Below are positions 1 through 6,171 of a DNA stretch of 11,957 nt, in pieces; positions within the stretch are counted from its first letter, which is position 1; the number at the start of each line of letters is the position of its first letter. Position numbers and translations under genes: made by a program. The notes below the pieces were generated by a model, which was given only the letters and a program-made list of their open reading frames with translations, was not told the origin of the DNA and made no database searches. The stretch spans positions 1 to 11,957 of the forward strand of contig JAFCFP010000033.1 of the NCBI GenBank assembly GCA_017608575.1, given 5' to 3'. The stretch comes from Candidatus Iainarchaeum sp. (GTDB lineage: Archaea > Iainarchaeota > Iainarchaeia > Iainarchaeales > DTGL01).

Positions 1-75
1 ACTCATACAATTCCTGAGGAGATGATAATTACTATCGAAAAGGTGCTTGACTCTGCTAAAGAGAAAGAGTCATAA
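1..75 (+). CDS. C-terminal end of an unidentified protein (partial)
   Basis: The frame is open from the first base and closes with TAA at 73-75, giving 24 residues of a C-terminus rich in Glu and Lys (it ends DSAKEKES). The gene begins outside the window, and too little is visible to assign a family. It lies only 14 bases before the ATG of the zinc-ribbon gene on the same strand, so the two are probably co-transcribed. Confidence is limited because a fragment this short could also be a chance open frame. Confidence 0.55.
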   Translation, partial: THTIPEEMIITIEKVLDSAKEKES

Positions 76-89
76 AACAGGTGGATTTA

Positions 90-551
90 ATGGAAACTAA
101 AATAACACTTTCACTTCCAACTGATTCAGATGGTTTTATTACCCAGGAATGTCCTAAATGTAGGAGAAAATTCAAAGTTAGATATATAAAACCTGAAAAA
201 GGAGAGGTGCCAAAACTTCTATCTTATTGTCCTTATTGTGGATTTAATGGAAACAATTGTTTCTGGACTAGGGAACAAACGGAATACATCCAGAAAATAG
301 CAATGAGCAAGATAGTAGGCCCAATGTTGGATAAATTTGGAAGACGATTGGAAGATACATCAAATGGTTTTATCAAGATAGATACCTCAACAAAGTATCA
401 AAAATATGCAATTGTTCCAAGGGAAAGGGAAGGATTAAAGAAATTCAATTTTAAGTGTTGTAATGAAACAATTAAAATACTTGAAAATTGGGATTCCAAC
501 TTGTACTGTATTATATGTGGAAAGGAGGTTGAGTTTAATGGTTGGGAGTGA
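90..551 (+). CDS. Double zinc-ribbon protein of unknown function
   Basis: The preferred start is the ATG at 90, giving 153 residues. GGTGG at 80-84 is well placed as its ribosome binding site; the in-frame GTG at 81 lies inside that site and is a less likely start. Two metal-binding clusters are visible: CPKC at residues 21-24 with CPYCG at 47-51, and near the C-terminus a Cys-Cys pair at 123-124 with CIICG at 140-144. The layout (a DGFI lead-in, a first ribbon, a helical middle containing WTREQ and VGPMLDKF, then a second ribbon) matches a family of small zinc-ribbon proteins I have seen in bacteria, always uncharacterised. Zinc binding is inferred from the cysteines. No enzymatic motif is visible. 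It overlaps the next gene by 14 bases, which suggests translational coupling. Asp and Asn codons are mostly GAT and AAT, unlike the genes right of 3000. Confidence 0.85.
   Translation: METKITLSLPTDSDGFITQECPKCRRKFKVRYIKPEKGEVPKLLSYCPYCGFNGNNCFWTREQTEYIQKIAMSKIVGPMLDKFGRRLEDTSNGFIKIDTSTKYQKYAIVPREREGLKKFNFKCCNETIKILENWDSNLYCIICGKEVEFNGWE
524..530 (+). promoter_or_regulatory. Strong Shine-Dalgarno site that fixes the start at 538
   Basis: GGAGGTT sits seven bases before the ATG at 538, inside the 3' end of the upstream zinc-ribbon gene. It is the strongest ribosome binding site in the window. It argues for the start at 538 rather than the longer in-frame extension back to 463, which would lie wholly within the upstream gene. 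Confidence 0.7.
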
Positions 552-1458
552 ATCAAAACAATCAACTTCAAGACATGTTATTTCATATGAACAATTCGAA
601 TTATCCTATAAACGGTATAGAGATTTTCTTGATAATGTATTTTCTGCGGATCATAAAGATTTTGGACAGCACCTAAGAATTTTTTTAACCTTCTTTGAGA
701 ATGACATAATATTTAAGCCAATTGCTCAGCAAATAAAGTCTCATCCAAACGTCAATATTGATTCATGGTGGCAAGAAGTCCAAAAATCCACAAGTTCTTT
801 TGTTGGAAGTGGAAATTTTGTTTTGCCAGATGATGAAAATGAACGTTTATCATTATTATATCAGATTTGCATGGCTGTAAATACTGGCAAAATCAGTTTG
901 GGTTCAATTGCAATGGCTTTATTTTATGGAAGAAGATATGATGATTGGGTAGATAAGTTTAATGATCACATCCTAAAACCAATGGTAAAGTTATTGGATT
1001 ATAAAATTGATGAAATAGAAAAAACCCTTCGAAAGAAACATAAACGCAAAGAGGAGATTAATGAGCAACAATATCGGCAATATATTAATCAATCAATTCA
1101 TATTTATGGCAATAATTATGGAAATGTCGCGACAGGAAAGGCAACCATTGGTGATAACAGTATAATTATTAATAACGATGAAGATTTGGTAAAAGCTCTA
1201 AAAAATCTTAAACGAGACATAGAAGAAAAGGAAAAGGATTCTACTTTAAAAAAAGAAGCGAATGCTTTAATTGATAATCTAATTGAACTAGCTAACAAAA
1301 ATGGTGACAAGATTGAATCTGCTGATAAAGCAAACAAATTACTAAAAATATGTCCTTGGTTGAAAGATAAATTGGCACAAATTTCTATTAATGCAATGGG
1401 TAGTGTTGTAGCTGAAGGAGTGATCCAAGGAATCAAATTTGTTATTTTTGGCGCTTGA
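538..1458 (+). CDS. Helical protein with Gly/Asn hinge and hydrophobic C-terminus, unknown function
   Basis: Begun at 538, the product has 306 residues. Residues 16-165 look like one helical domain, with DFGQHLRIFL near 41-50, a paired Trp at 77-78 and RRYDDWVDKFN near 132-142. A very basic, Gln-rich linker follows at 165-185. Residues 186-210 form a Gly/Asn-rich strand segment (IHIYGNNYGN, then GDNSIIINN). Residues 213-280 are charged helix, and 283-304 are hydrophobic and glycine-containing (MGSVVAEGVIQG). Such Gly/Asn hinges followed by a helical, membrane-prone tail recur in uncharacterised bacterial proteins, some of them defence- or toxin-associated; I infer only a possible membrane-acting or signalling effector. 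The gene overlaps the zinc-ribbon gene by 14 bases, so the pair probably works together. Codons favour GAT, AAT and TAT, a possible sign of transfer. Confidence 0.8.
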   Translation: MVGSESKQSTSRHVISYEQFELSYKRYRDFLDNVFSADHKDFGQHLRIFLTFFENDIIFKPIAQQIKSHPNVNIDSWWQEVQKSTSSFVGSGNFVLPDDENERLSLLYQICMAVNTGKISLGSIAMALFYGRRYDDWVDKFNDHILKPMVKLLDYKIDEIEKTLRKKHKRKEEINEQQYRQYINQSIHIYGNNYGNVATGKATIGDNSIIINNDEDLVKALKNLKRDIEEKEKDSTLKKEANALIDNLIELANKNGDKIESADKANKLLKICPWLKDKLAQISINAMGSVVAEGVIQGIKFVIFGA

Positions 1459-1518
1459 CAGTAGAATTAGGAGTTTTAAAATATGAGAATTACATATACG
1501 TTAAATGGGTTTATTATA

Positions 1519-1553
1519 GTGCGGGTTCTAATCCAGGTTCAAATACCTCGCAC
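1519..1553. other. Compact three-way fold with tRNA T-arm-like loops
   Basis: GTGCG at 1519-1523 pairs with CGCAC at 1549-1553. Between them, with no spacer, lie a GG/CC mini-stem around a TTCTAAT loop (1524-1534) and an AGGT/ACCT stem around a TCAAAT loop (1535-1548). Both inner segments resemble the GGTTCRANYCC core of a tRNA T-arm. No acceptor, D-arm or anticodon arm is visible upstream, so this is not an intact tRNA. It sits in the gap between two convergent genes, at the right edge of the possible acquired segment. It could be a terminator-region structure, a degraded tRNA end left at an integration site, or chance. Confidence 0.3.
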
Positions 1554-1560
1554 AGCAATA

Positions 1561-2871
1561 CTAATTCTTGGCTCTTTTGATCCTTGTAAGTGTTTTTTGA
1601 ATTGTGGGCTCGGAAATGCTTGTTTTGCGACCGGTTTTTTCAGTGCAAATCAAGCTCAGCCTTGGAGCAATTCTTCTCGCACCAAAGCCATTTTTTTCCA
1701 TTCGTTCAATGAAATGCCGCATTCTGTTCGGAATTCCCTGGGGAGGCCTTGCATTAAACGCTGTGTTCACAAGCCTCACATAGTTTTCACTGCATCCAAG
1801 AGAGGAAGCAATTTGCGGAAAAGAACGCGTTGACCAATCCAGTTCAGCAAGAATTGCTTTGACTTCTTTTTTAAGTTTGTTAACTGCTCTTGGGTTTTTT
1901 GAAGGAGAGATTTTGTGGAATTTTAGCATTTTGGAAAAACCCTCACTAAAACCAGAACGTTTCCTCAAATCAGGCACTTTGCCTCTTTTTTCAAGTTTTT
2001 CCCATTCCCTGCTTTTTTTCGCAATATCAATGTTTGCTTCAATTTCTTTTTTGTACCTTCTTAAAACCTGATAGGAAATGGGTTCACCTTCAAGTGCTTC
2101 CTCCAATTGAATTCTTTGCTCAGCTCCATGGAAGCCATAATTTGCTAGTTTCCAAGTAATGCGCGCAAAACTCTCAGGACTCCTGCCAAGCTCCATTTTT
2201 AAAATATTTGGAGCTCCACGATTCCAGGCTTTCCACCTATCACGTAAGGTTTTCATTGTCCTAAAACTTAAACCAAAACGCAATTGCAATTCGTGGGAAA
2301 TGCTTGGACCATGCCTGTCAAATTCTTTAAAAATTATTCCCTGCAACTGCGGCGAGGCTTTTATGTGCCTTACAGCATGTTCAGGAAGCCTTGCTGCAAC
2401 CAATGAATTAACAAGCCACACTACTTCAATCAATGAAACAGGGTGATTGAGTTTTTTCTCAACATTGACTGAAAGCTCTGCAGCAATTTCACGCATTCCC
2501 TTTGTGGAGCGGAATAATCGCTTTGAAATTTCCACAATTAATTGCTTCATTTCCCTCTGTGACAAATCCTTTAAGAGAAAAAGCGAAGCCCTTACAGCAC
2601 GCGGACTGAATTTCATTGCCTCCATTTCAGGAATTTGAGAAATTTTCAAGGCAATTTCACCATCACGCATTGCAATAATTTTGTTCACTGCATTCCTTAC
2701 AAGTTTTGAGCGTTCATTCCACACAACCCTGCGGGATGGCTTCATTAATTCACTGAGCCCAACAATTCTGTCAACTGTTGGCTCATAATCCATTACACTA
2801 ATAGCGCCCTCCTTTATCGCTGTTTTATGCAATCCCTTCACTCTTTTAACCGTTGGCTTGTAAGCGGGCAT
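1561..2871 (-). CDS. Multi-helix-turn-helix repeat protein, unknown function
   Basis: The start is placed at the ATG at 2871 (436 residues), because a TATA-like TTAAATATCC lies about 25 bases upstream, the spacing of a leaderless archaeal transcript; the frame is open 24 residues further upstream. The protein is basic and helical. A pattern of A/R-x-IA-x-x-L, then a gap, then V/I-S-x-x-x-V/I recurs near residues 126-156 (REIAAELS ... HPVSLIEVV), 236-272 (ARITWKLA ... EPISYQVL) and 397-430 (RRIAPRLS ... TSISEPTI). There is another helix-turn-helix-like segment near 349-369 (FPQIASSLGCSENYVR) and a weaker one at 185-213. Repeated DNA-binding-like units suggest a nucleic-acid-binding protein, perhaps a multi-site regulator or a recombination accessory protein. 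No transposase or integrase catalytic motif is visible. It is convergent with the gene ending at 1458 and divergent from the antiporter operon. Confidence 0.8.
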   Translation of the reverse strand: MPAYKPTVKRVKGLHKTAIKEGAISVMDYEPTVDRIVGLSELMKPSRRVVWNERSKLVRNAVNKIIAMRDGEIALKISQIPEMEAMKFSPRAVRASLFLLKDLSQREMKQLIVEISKRLFRSTKGMREIAAELSVNVEKKLNHPVSLIEVVWLVNSLVAARLPEHAVRHIKASPQLQGIIFKEFDRHGPSISHELQLRFGLSFRTMKTLRDRWKAWNRGAPNILKMELGRSPESFARITWKLANYGFHGAEQRIQLEEALEGEPISYQVLRRYKKEIEANIDIAKKSREWEKLEKRGKVPDLRKRSGFSEGFSKMLKFHKISPSKNPRAVNKLKKEVKAILAELDWSTRSFPQIASSLGCSENYVRLVNTAFNARPPQGIPNRMRHFIERMEKNGFGARRIAPRLSLICTEKTGRKTSISEPTIQKTLTRIKRAKN

Positions 2872-2890
2872 GAAAAAATATTGCTTAAAG

Positions 2891-2900
2891 GGATATTTAA
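2891..2900 (-). promoter_or_regulatory. TATA-like box for the multi-HTH gene
   Basis: Read on the minus strand this is TTAAATATCC, centred about 25 bases before the ATG at 2871. Transcription would start at or next to the start codon, as in archaeal leaderless mRNAs. Confidence 0.5.
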
Positions 2901-2950
2901 TGGTTTGCAGGGCTCTCTTTGCGTAAAAGCAGAAGAACACCAATTAGTTG

Positions 2951-2960
2951 TATAAACTTT
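2951..2960 (+). promoter_or_regulatory. Candidate TATA box for the antiporter operon
   Basis: TATAAACTTT lies 50-59 bases before the ATG at 3010, so transcription would begin near 2980 with a leader of about 30 bases. Only a weak ribosome binding site (AAGGT near 2998-3002) precedes the ATG. Confidence 0.35.
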
Positions 2961-3009
2961 ACGTTACATAGTTAACTTTTTAGCACGGTGAGCTTTAAAG
3001 GTAACCCAA

Positions 3010-4149
3010 ATGATTAACTTGCTTATAATTTTGACAGCTGCACTTATTGGAAGAAAGACCTGCAAAATACTCCAACAACCAATCGTTTTAGGTGAATTAA
3101 TTGCAGGAATAGCCATTGCAAGCCTTGGATTTGTCAAAATAACCGAGCCAATTTCATTCATTGCAGACCTAGGGCTTTTAATATTGTTGTTTATTACTGG
3201 ACTGTCATTGGACTTCGGCGAACTTAAAAGGGTTGGAAAATCCTCTTTCACAATTGCATTAATCGAAGCATTCTTTTCCTTTGCATTTGGTTACGTACTA
3301 GCAGTTGGGTTTGGATTCTCAGTACTCCCCGCTCTATTCATTGGAAGTATTTTAATTGCTACTTCCATTGGCGTTAACGCAAAAGTTTTAAGCGAATTCA
3401 AAATGCTTAGAACAAAACTTGGCACTCTAATAATGGGTTCAGCAGTATTTGATGACGTAATTGGAGTAATAGTGCTGGGATTCTTAAGCGGTCTAGTGGC
3501 AGGCAAACTCGCATTCAGTGGAATAATACTTTTACTGCTTGCAACAATTGCATTCTTTGCTGCTTCAATTTATTTTGCTCCCAAAGCATTCAACAGACTC
3601 TTAAGAAAAGTGCCCTTCAGTCCAGAAAACCTTCTCTTGTTTGGAATCATAATAATTTTAGCTTACTCTCTAGCAGCAAAAGAAATCGGCCTGGAATTAC
3701 TGCTTGGAGCGTTCTTGGGTGGACTCGTATTAGGTCAAACAAATTATTCAAAAGACTTACTGGAAAACGTTTCAATTTTAGGTGAATCAATATTCATCCC
3801 GGTATTCTTTGTAATCGTTGGAATGAAGTTTGACTTAACTGCACTTGGGCAAACAGGCTTGTTTGCAATTGCAATGGTTATTGCAGCAATGGCAAGCAAA
3901 ATTGTTGGCTGCCTGCTTGGCGGAATAATTTCAAAAATAAAAATAAAAGAAGCAATAACCCTCGGCATTGCAATGATCCCAAGGGTTGAAGTACCAATAA
4001 TTATTACAGGAATAGCCCTCTCAGCAAACGTTATCACAGCCGGCGTTGCTTCATCTGCTCTCGCAATGGTTTTAATTACAACGCTTGCAACACCGCCCCT
4101 TTTAGCATTCTCATTAAAAAAACTAAAAAAAGAAAACGATTTTAATTAA
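3010..4149 (+). CDS. CPA2-family cation/proton antiporter
   Basis: This is a 379-residue, almost wholly hydrophobic protein with about 12 predicted membrane spans, the usual size of a CPA2 membrane domain. Family signs are the GELIAG segment at 28-33, the IATSIG segment at 116-121, the paired acidic motif FDDVIG with Asp148-Asp149 in mid-membrane, and PRVEVPIII with Arg325 and Glu327 in a late helix. In known CPA2 exchangers a double Asp marks electrogenic Na+/H+ exchange, so that is the likely activity; the ion is not provable here. The protein ends at a short basic tail (KKLKKENDFN) with no TrkA/RCK or USP-like regulatory domain, which many relatives carry. The CBS gene 28 bases downstream could supply regulation in trans. 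Confidence 0.9.
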   Translation: MINLLIILTAALIGRKTCKILQQPIVLGELIAGIAIASLGFVKITEPISFIADLGLLILLFITGLSLDFGELKRVGKSSFTIALIEAFFSFAFGYVLAVGFGFSVLPALFIGSILIATSIGVNAKVLSEFKMLRTKLGTLIMGSAVFDDVIGVIVLGFLSGLVAGKLAFSGIILLLLATIAFFAASIYFAPKAFNRLLRKVPFSPENLLLFGIIIILAYSLAAKEIGLELLLGAFLGGLVLGQTNYSKDLLENVSILGESIFIPVFFVIVGMKFDLTALGQTGLFAIAMVIAAMASKIVGCLLGGIISKIKIKEAITLGIAMIPRVEVPIIITGIALSANVITAGVASSALAMVLITTLATPPLLAFSLKKLKKENDFN

Positions 4150-4168
4150 TTTACTGCAATAAATACTT

Positions 4169-4172
4169 GGTG
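4169..4172 (+). promoter_or_regulatory. GGTG ribosome binding site of the CBS gene
   Basis: GGTG lies five bases before the ATG at 4178, a typical archaeal site for an internal operon gene. It supports this start and co-transcription with the antiporter. Confidence 0.5.
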
Positions 4173-4177
4173 TAAAC

Positions 4178-4591
4178 ATGAAGGTTTCAAATTGCTTTAA
4201 AAAAATAACAAAAAAAGCAGCCATAGTAAACGAAAACGATTCAATTGAAAAAGTCTTAAACGCAATGCTTGCTGACAAAAAATCCAGGTCAGTGTACGTA
4301 ATTAACAGCAAAGGAAAACTCACCGGCATAATTCCAATAAAAGAAGCACTTGAATTCATTGCGCCCCATTTCGCTGGCACAAAAACCACCAAAGTAACAG
4401 ATCTATTCGCGAACAAGGCAAAGCATTTAATGAAAGCACCAGTATTCGTTTCACCTGACACAACATTGGAAAAAGCACTTGAATTGTTTATAGAAAATCA
4501 CTTGGAAGAAGTACCAGTAATAGAAAATGAAAAAATAATAGGCGATTTAAACTGTTTGGAAGTAATCACTGCATTGAGGAATAAAAAATGA
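4178..4591 (+). CDS. Stand-alone two-CBS-domain protein
   Basis: The 137-residue soluble product is essentially a CBS pair. The first repeat spans roughly residues 10-62 (AIVNENDSIEKVLNAM, then RSVYVINSKGKLTGIIP) and the second roughly 75-133 (VFVSPDTTLEKALELF, then EEVPVIENEKIIGDL). CBS pairs commonly bind AMP, ATP or related ligands and regulate transporters and enzymes. No other domain is present. The gene follows the antiporter by 28 bases and its TGA overlaps the ATG of the DUF47 gene by four bases, so the three are very probably one operon. I infer a role as a regulatory subunit of the antiporter or of the DUF47 protein; the ligand is unknown. Confidence 0.9.
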   Translation: MKVSNCFKKITKKAAIVNENDSIEKVLNAMLADKKSRSVYVINSKGKLTGIIPIKEALEFIAPHFAGTKTTKVTDLFANKAKHLMKAPVFVSPDTTLEKALELFIENHLEEVPVIENEKIIGDLNCLEVITALRNKK

Positions 4592-5247
4592 GAATTGGGA
4601 GAATTTTTTACTTTGACAAACGCGAAGAAGAAATATACAAAGAAATGCTTGAAAACCTACAATGCATGATTAAAGGTGCAAAATTTCTTGAAAAATCCGT
4701 AATGGAATTGCGTGGAAAACAGCACGACAAAGATGTTTCAAAAGCAATTGAATTCGAAAAAACATGCGATATAAAAACAACACACATAACAGAAGAAATA
4801 CTGAAAATAACCCACTCAAGAAGCAGACAAGACCTCTTGCTGTTAAACCAAGGAATTGAAAAAATATCAAAATCCATTGAAGCAACAAGTTACAGGATTC
4901 AAATGTCCCGCGGCATAAGATTGCCTGATTACTTAAACGCTGGACTGCAAAAAATGGCAAAAGAAATGGTTAAAACAATTGAAGCATTCGAAAACGCCCT
5001 CAAAAACATGCCTTATTTCTCAGAAGAAGTAATAAAACACTTAGAAAAAGTACACGAACATGAGGAAAAAATGGACGACTTGAGAAGAAAAAGCTGCAAT
5101 GAATTTGTTCACTCAAAAGGAAAACTTCCAATACAAAAATACTACATATGGCAAGAAATAGTTACAAAAATGGAATCAATTGCAGACAACTGCGATGAAA
5201 CAGCAGAAATAATAAGCAGAATAATTGCATCAAAAGACAACTATTAA
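4588..5247 (+). CDS. DUF47 / PhoU-like metal-binding helical protein
   Basis: The 219-residue all-helical protein matches the DUF47 (PhoU-like) family in length and pattern. Acidic E-x-x-x-D type motifs that bind metal clusters in this family are visible: EFEKTCD at 55-61, EHEEKMDD at 157-164, and ESIADNCDETAEII at 196-209. DUF47 genes usually sit beside Pit-type phosphate transporters and are thought to modulate them. Here there is no phosphate transporter; the partner is a CPA2 antiporter with a CBS protein, and the ATG overlaps the CBS stop in an ATGA. I infer that it regulates the antiporter or links ion and phosphate state. No membrane segment or signal peptide is visible. Confidence 0.9.
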   Translation: MRIGRIFYFDKREEEIYKEMLENLQCMIKGAKFLEKSVMELRGKQHDKDVSKAIEFEKTCDIKTTHITEEILKITHSRSRQDLLLLNQGIEKISKSIEATSYRIQMSRGIRLPDYLNAGLQKMAKEMVKTIEAFENALKNMPYFSEEVIKHLEKVHEHEEKMDDLRRKSCNEFVHSKGKLPIQKYYIWQEIVTKMESIADNCDETAEIISRIIASKDNY

Positions 5248-5311
5248 AAAAAAGAACAGATAAAAATGGAAAAAGAAAAAAACAAAAAAAATAATAATCT
5301 CCGGAATGCTT

Positions 5312-5339
5312 GGCATTGCATTGATTACACTGCAATGCC
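5312..5339. repeat. Perfect 9-bp inverted repeat
   Basis: GGCATTGCA at 5312-5320 is the exact reverse complement of TGCAATGCC at 5331-5339, with a 10-base loop. It lies between the DUF47 stop and the TATA box of the TreT-like gene. There is no T-run after it, so it is not a classical terminator. It could be an operator, an mRNA 3'-end structure, or a by-product of the possible coding sequence, since this nonamer recurs in genes here as Gly-Ile-Ala codons. Confidence 0.45.
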
Positions 5340-5353
5340 TAAAAACACCAATC

Positions 5354-5361
5354 TATAAATA
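5354..5361 (+). promoter_or_regulatory. TATA box of the TreT-like gene
   Basis: TATAAATA is centred about 27-28 bases before the ATG at 5385, predicting a leaderless transcript. It is the best consensus TATA box in the window, so the truncated gene downstream probably keeps an active promoter. Confidence 0.6.
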
Positions 5362-5384
5362 TAACTTGCTCTTTTTCTTTTACC

Positions 5385-5897
5385 ATGAAACGCCCTCTTA
5401 AAAGGTATAGAAAGATTGTAGGAAACGAACAAATTGACACAATTCTGGAGAAAGCATCACGCTTTCAGGACAAACACATAGTTCACATTAATTCCACGCT
5501 TTACGGTGGCGGCGTGGCAGAAATGCTTAACTCTTTAGTGCCATTAATGAACGAAATTGGAATTTCAACCGGCTGGCGCGTTTTAAAAGGAAGCCCTGAA
5601 TTTTTTGTTATAACAAAACATTTCCACAACGCATTGCAAGGAGAAAAAATTGATTCAAAATATTCACGCAAGCGCATCTATCTTGAAATAAACAAAACAT
5701 TTTCAAAAATAACACATTTGGAAAAACACTCATGCGTAATAGTGCATGACGTTCAACCACTGCCATTGATCAAATTCATGAAAAAACGCCAGCCATGGTT
5801 CTGGCGATGCCACGTTGATCTGTCAAATCCTGATGAACACACTTACAACTACCTCAAACGCTTCATTTCAAAATATGATAGCGTAATAATTCCTTGA
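5385..5897 (+). CDS. Truncated TreT-type trehalose synthase (N-terminal half only)
   Basis: The 170 residues match the N-terminal Rossmann domain of TreT-like trehalose glycosyltransferring synthases, GT-B enzymes that join an NDP-glucose donor with glucose. Visible hallmarks are YRKIVGNEQID at 8-18, HINSTLYGGGVAEML at 34-48 (the glycine loop), FFVITKHFHNALQG at 68-81, VIVHDVQPLPLI at 118-129 and WRCHVDLSNP at 139-148. Family members are about 400 residues long, so the whole C-terminal domain, which carries the nucleotide-sugar binding Glu motifs, is missing. Similarity runs to YDSVIIP at the last residues, then a TGA follows immediately. Downstream DNA encodes the 5' half of another glycosyltransferase on the opposite strand. 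The product is therefore unlikely to be active as a synthase. Confidence 0.85.
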   Translation: MKRPLKRYRKIVGNEQIDTILEKASRFQDKHIVHINSTLYGGGVAEMLNSLVPLMNEIGISTGWRVLKGSPEFFVITKHFHNALQGEKIDSKYSRKRIYLEINKTFSKITHLEKHSCVIVHDVQPLPLIKFMKKRQPWFWRCHVDLSNPDEHTYNYLKRFISKYDSVIIP

Positions 5898-6135
5898 AAT
5901 GCGAATACTTTTCAAGCAACTCTCTGTCCAAGGGCTCCCTTGGAACCCTGTAAACATTTATTCCCTTAACCTCTTCCTCGCTTTCCTCAAAAGGTGGCCT
6001 TAAATGGATTTCAACAACTTCATGACCGTGTTTCTTCAAGCCAACAGCCAAATTCATCAAATAAGTTGAAACACCGCCAATGAGGGGATAAAAAGACTGA
6101 CTTGCAAAAAAAACCTTCAATTTGCCTGCCTCCAT
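5863..6135 (-). pseudogene. Truncated family 4 glycosyltransferase (N-terminal piece)
   Basis: Begun at the ATG at 6135, the product is 90 residues. The N-terminus is a classic GT4 start: strand LKVFFASQSFYP, then the glycine loop LIGGVSTY, helix MNLAVGLKKHGHEV and IHLRPPF, then VKGINVYRVP. GT4 enzymes usually run 350-400 residues, so more than three quarters of the protein is absent. The last dozen or so residues (after about HFKELL) are simply the antisense of the TreT fragment, with which it overlaps for 35 bases. A further in-frame TTG lies four codons upstream but is a poor start, because a TATA-like box sits about 25 bases before the ATG. The acceptor and donor sugars cannot be inferred. 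It is probably a non-functional remnant. Confidence 0.75.
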
Positions 6136-6155
6136 AAGTGAAGACAAGGAAAACC

Positions 6156-6163
6156 CTTTTATT
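6156..6163 (-). promoter_or_regulatory. TATA-like box of the GT4 fragment
   Basis: On the minus strand this reads AATAAAAG, about 25 bases before the ATG at 6135. The same octamer occurs at the same spacing before the aldehyde dehydrogenase gene. Confidence 0.5.
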
Positions 6164-6171
6164 GATTGCCT

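Larger units (their letters stand above)
5266..5401 (+). pseudogene. Possible small membrane peptide gene broken in an A8 run
   Basis: From ATG 5266 the frame reads MEKEKNKK and then, after the run of eight A at 5284-5291, becomes unlike protein, stopping at 5358. Shifting one base at the A run gives a hydrophobic stretch IIISGMLGIALITLQCL followed by KTPIYKYN and a stop at 5399-5401. A charged Lys/Glu start running into one hydrophobic helix looks like a small membrane protein. No ribosome binding site is visible, the segment contains the downstream gene's TATA box and its 3' end overlaps that gene's first codons. It could be a remnant, a homopolymer sequencing error, or chance. Confidence 0.2.

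Noticed and set aside
463..537. A 25-residue upstream extension of the hinge protein gene
   Set aside because: It lies entirely inside the zinc-ribbon gene, whereas GGAGGTT is ideally placed for the ATG at 538.
1116..1436. Minus-strand open frame of about 106 codons
   Set aside because: Antisense shadow of the hinge protein gene; Ser/Leu/Ile-rich as expected for an antisense of Lys/Asn/Asp-rich coding DNA.
1519..1553. An intact tRNA gene
   Set aside because: Only T-arm-like pieces are present; no acceptor, D or anticodon arm can be drawn with upstream sequence.
1483..1833. Plus-strand open frame of about 116 codons
   Set aside because: Mostly antisense to the multi-helix-turn-helix gene, and its translation shows no domain-like pattern.
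1561..2871. Transposase or integrase identity for the helix-turn-helix-rich protein
   Set aside because: No DDE triad, tyrosine-recombinase R-H-R-Y pattern or serine-recombinase motif could be found, and no terminal inverted repeats flank it.
3010..5247. Classical phosphate-transport operon based on the DUF47/PhoU-like gene
   Set aside because: The adjacent transporter has CPA2 antiporter motifs, and no Pit or Pst component is present in the window.
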